DNA from: Acidobacteriota bacterium
Lineage (GTDB): Bacteria > Acidobacteriota > Aminicenantia > UBA2199
Reading direction: 5' to 3'
Length of the DNA: 6,898 nt
Assembly (NCBI GenBank): GCA_021817755.1
Contig: JAKAGC010000210.1
Span: forward strand, 1-6,898
Shown here: in pieces, positions 4,481 to 6,898 of the stretch
How the letters are laid out: every line of letters starts with the position of its first letter
Numbering within the stretch: the first letter of the stretch is position 1
Position numbers and translations under genes: made by a program
Notes under the pieces: model-generated
What the model was told of the DNA's origin: nothing
Databases searched by the model: none
The model's input: the letters and a program-made list of their open reading frames with translations, nothing else

Positions 4481-6898
4481 ATGAAACGTCTATCCAAGTT
4501 TAATCAAATGCTTGGCAAACAAATTATTATTGGCGATGGAGTTTTCGGCTCCCTGGTACAACATGAACTGGGACAAAATATTATTTCAGATGAATTAAAC
4601 CTTTCAAATAAAGGTTTCGTTGAAAAGATATACAGGGAATATGCTCGAAATGGTGCAGATTTTCTGACTACCAATACTTTCGGCGCTACAAAACTAAAAC
4701 TGGCAGAAGTTGGTCTGGAAAATGAATTTGAAAATATCAATCGGAACGGCGTTGAGTTAGCCGGCAAAATTGCAAATGAATTTAATGTTTTTGTTGGTGG
4801 AAACCTAGGTCCACTTGGCAAACTAATCGAACCGCTAGGGGAACTTACTTTTGACGATGCTGTTAAAAACTTCGCAGACCAGGCCATTATTCTCGAACAG
4901 TACGGTGCAGATTTTATCCTTATAGAAACAATCCCGGAAATCCAGGAATACCGTGCTGCTGTTATTGGAGCTCTTTCATGTGTAAAAATTCCGGTTATTG
5001 CCTCGATGTCTTTTCCAAATGATGATCTAACGTTGAGTGGGACAAATGGCTCGGTTTTCGCTGTCATCTCAGAATTCCCTGGTCTCCGGGGTATAGGTTC
5101 AAACTGTGGTAACAGTCTTGAAAATATGAAAAAAGTAATGGAAAAAATATGCAAGATTTCACCACTTCCCCTTATATGTCAGGCCAATGCAGGGATTCCT
5201 GTATTAGAAAACGGAAAAACGGTTTTTAAAGTCAAACCTTCAGAATTGGCTGATTTTATGGAAGATATCTATATGCTTGGAGTTTCAATTATCGGTTCGT
5301 GCTGTGGTTCCACGCCTGAGTTCACTGAAAAATTAGCAAAAAAATTCAAAGGACGTCCTGTTCTTCCACGAAATACAAACGAGTCACTCACTCTGGCAAC
5401 TCGAACAACTATAAGAAAAATTTCAAAAGATAAGATCTTTATAGTTGGTGAACGAATTAATCCGACAGGAAGAAAAAAACTTCGACACGAATTAGAGCAA
5501 GGGATTTTAACAACTTTACGAAAGGATGCTATTGAACAAGAACAAATGGGAGCAGATGCCCTGGATATCAATATAGAAATGGCAGGAATGAACGAAACAC
5601 TTTTAAAAGCTGTTATCACCGGTATCCAAGACAATATAGGAATCCCTCTATTTATAGACAGTCTGAATATAAATTTTATTGAAACATTTGGGAAACTATA
5701 TCCGGGTAAAGGTGTAATAAATTCGATTTCTGTCGAAGAACACCGCATGAATTCGCTTTTACCTTTAGCCAAGAAATACAATATGGGATTTATAGCACTT
5801 TTAATAGATGAAGAGGGTATTCCTTCAACTATGGAAAAGCGGGTACAATTAGCTGAAATAATAGTATCCCGTGCAAATGAAATAGGTATTAATACAAAGA
5901 ATATTATTTTCGATCCACTGGTTTTAAATGCTGGAGCAGAAGTAGAAAAAGTACCGGTTACACTGGATACGATCTCTGAATTAAAAAAGCGTTTTCCTTT
6001 AAATAAAATTATTATGGGATTATCAAATGTGTCTTACGGTTTACCTAACCGGGAGATAGTAAATTTATCATTTCTTGCGCTGGGGGTTTCACGAGGGGTA
6101 GATATGGTAATCGCAAATCCGTTGCAAGATTCGCTTCGTCATTCGCTGATGGCTTTAAATTTCCTGAAGACAGGGTCAAAAGAAAATCTGAGTAAATTTA
6201 CAGAATATTTTTCAGAAGTAAAATATAAGGTAGAAACAGAAGAGATTCGCCAAAAACACAGCTTAATCGATTATATCCTGATGGGAGATTCAGATGGAGC
6301 AATAAATGAAGTATCCGATATGCTGGAACGTGAAGAGCCGGGGAGCATTGTTGAGACCTATATCATCCCTGCTATGAATGAAATGGGAAAGAGATACCGC
6401 GAGAAAAAATGTTTCCTACCGCAGTTAATGGGAGCCGGGGAGGCAGTAAAATCCATTTTACCGATAATTAAAAAAAGACTGAAGCAGTCAGGAAATTTCG
6501 ATAGGGATATCACAATCATTCTTGCTTCCGTTAAGGGAGATATACACGATATCGGGAAAAATATCGTAGGAAATATACTTGAGAGTTTTAATTATAAAGT
6601 GATCGATCTGGGGAAAGATGTAGCTGCTGAAAAGATAGTAAATGAAGCAATTGAGAATAAGTCTCATATAATTGGGCTATCCGCCCTGATGACCACCACG
6701 CTTCCATCTATGTATGAAACGATCGGTATTATTAAGACCGAACCTTCTTTACGGGAGGCTGTTATATTTATCGGAGGCGCGGTGGTCACTAGAGAAATCG
6801 CAAATGAAAACGGCGTGTACTATAGCAAAGACGGTATGGATATGGTCAATAAAATCAGGGCGGCTTTTCCCTTTAAACAACTGCAGCAGGAATCGTAA
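4481..6898 (+). CDS. metH: Cobalamin-dependent methionine synthase without reactivation domain
   Basis: The 805-residue enzyme transfers the methyl group of 5-methyltetrahydrofolate to homocysteine through protein-bound cobalamin, forming methionine in the cytosol. The domains follow the MetH order. The homocysteine-binding barrel (about 1-295) has its three zinc-binding cysteines at Cys209 (GSNCGNS) and Cys274-Cys275 (GSCCGSTP). The pterin-binding barrel (about 315-570) opens with GERINPTG at 323-330 and contains DALDIN. The four-helix cap begins near 594 (SLIDYILMGDSDGA). The B12-binding Rossmann domain (about 677-800) has DIHDIG with the cobalt-ligand His689, then GLSALMTTT and FIGGAVVT. 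The protein ends there: the C-terminal AdoMet-binding reactivation domain of the roughly 1,200-residue E. coli enzyme is missing, as in several anaerobes and Thermotoga, where a separate protein can supply it. The frame can be extended to ATG 4406, but that adds 25 residues with no family counterpart. It is divergent from the regulator, and the stop codon is the last three bases of the window, so any downstream operon partner is unseen. Confidence 0.95.
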   Translation: MKRLSKFNQMLGKQIIIGDGVFGSLVQHELGQNIISDELNLSNKGFVEKIYREYARNGADFLTTNTFGATKLKLAEVGLENEFENINRNGVELAGKIANEFNVFVGGNLGPLGKLIEPLGELTFDDAVKNFADQAIILEQYGADFILIETIPEIQEYRAAVIGALSCVKIPVIASMSFPNDDLTLSGTNGSVFAVISEFPGLRGIGSNCGNSLENMKKVMEKICKISPLPLICQANAGIPVLENGKTVFKVKPSELADFMEDIYMLGVSIIGSCCGSTPEFTEKLAKKFKGRPVLPRNTNESLTLATRTTIRKISKDKIFIVGERINPTGRKKLRHELEQGILTTLRKDAIEQEQMGADALDINIEMAGMNETLLKAVITGIQDNIGIPLFIDSLNINFIETFGKLYPGKGVINSISVEEHRMNSLLPLAKKYNMGFIALLIDEEGIPSTMEKRVQLAEIIVSRANEIGINTKNIIFDPLVLNAGAEVEKVPVTLDTISELKKRFPLNKIIMGLSNVSYGLPNREIVNLSFLALGVSRGVDMVIANPLQDSLRHSLMALNFLKTGSKENLSKFTEYFSEVKYKVETEEIRQKHSLIDYILMGDSDGAINEVSDMLEREEPGSIVETYIIPAMNEMGKRYREKKCFLPQLMGAGEAVKSILPIIKKRLKQSGNFDRDITIILASVKGDIHDIGKNIVGNILESFNYKVIDLGKDVAAEKIVNEAIENKSHIIGLSALMTTTLPSMYETIGIIKTEPSLREAVIFIGGAVVTREIANENGVYYSKDGMDMVNKIRAAFPFKQLQQES

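Noticed and set aside
4504..5154. 216-codon frame antisense to metH
   Set aside because: It is the mirror of a strongly conserved MetH homocysteine domain; its Ser/Pro/Phe-rich product is an antisense shadow.
5269..5781. 170-codon frame antisense to metH
   Set aside because: It lies opposite the end of the homocysteine domain and the pterin domain, with a Ser/Ile/Phe-rich shadow composition and no family features.

Overview
The window is a 6.9 kb piece of a low-GC bacterial genome. It holds three convincing genes: a small lanthipeptide-type precursor (1038-1232, +), a very large membrane-anchored sensor/AraC-type regulator (1318-4071, -), and a cobalamin-dependent methionine synthase (4481-6898, +). 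The combination of an L1a-like class I lanthipeptide leader, a periplasmic two-component-regulator-type propeller joined directly to an AraC DNA-binding domain, and a short MetH without a reactivation domain suggests Bacteroidota or a candidate phylum such as Aminicenantes. This placement is inference from family knowledge and no marker gene is present to confirm it.

Layout: bases 1-107 look like the 3' tail of a gene entering from the left, in relatively GC-rich sequence, followed by a nested hairpin/terminator region at 125-182. Bases 190-1030 are AT-rich and carry no convincing gene, but they contain the most unusual structure in the window: a diverged tandem array of 21-bp units (clear at 462-650, probably from about 420) with a perfect 20-bp palindrome at 606-625. 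The lanthipeptide-like precursor follows with a good ribosome binding site and a strong intrinsic terminator (1268-1298). The regulator gene converges on it from the right. A 409-bp AT-rich intergenic region separates the divergently transcribed regulator and metH, with a promoter candidate for each. metH ends exactly at the window edge.

How the parts may work together: the regulator would read an extracytoplasmic signal with its propeller and act on DNA from the membrane through its AraC domain. AraC-family proteins are known to bind direct half-sites about 21 bp apart, so the 21-bp array upstream of the peptide gene is a candidate operator for this neighbouring regulator. That link is a hypothesis; the sequence shows only the array, its spacing and the gene order. 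No lanthipeptide modification enzyme, exporter or immunity gene lies in the window, so the precursor must be served from elsewhere if it is functional. MetH is a housekeeping enzyme and probably only a neighbour.
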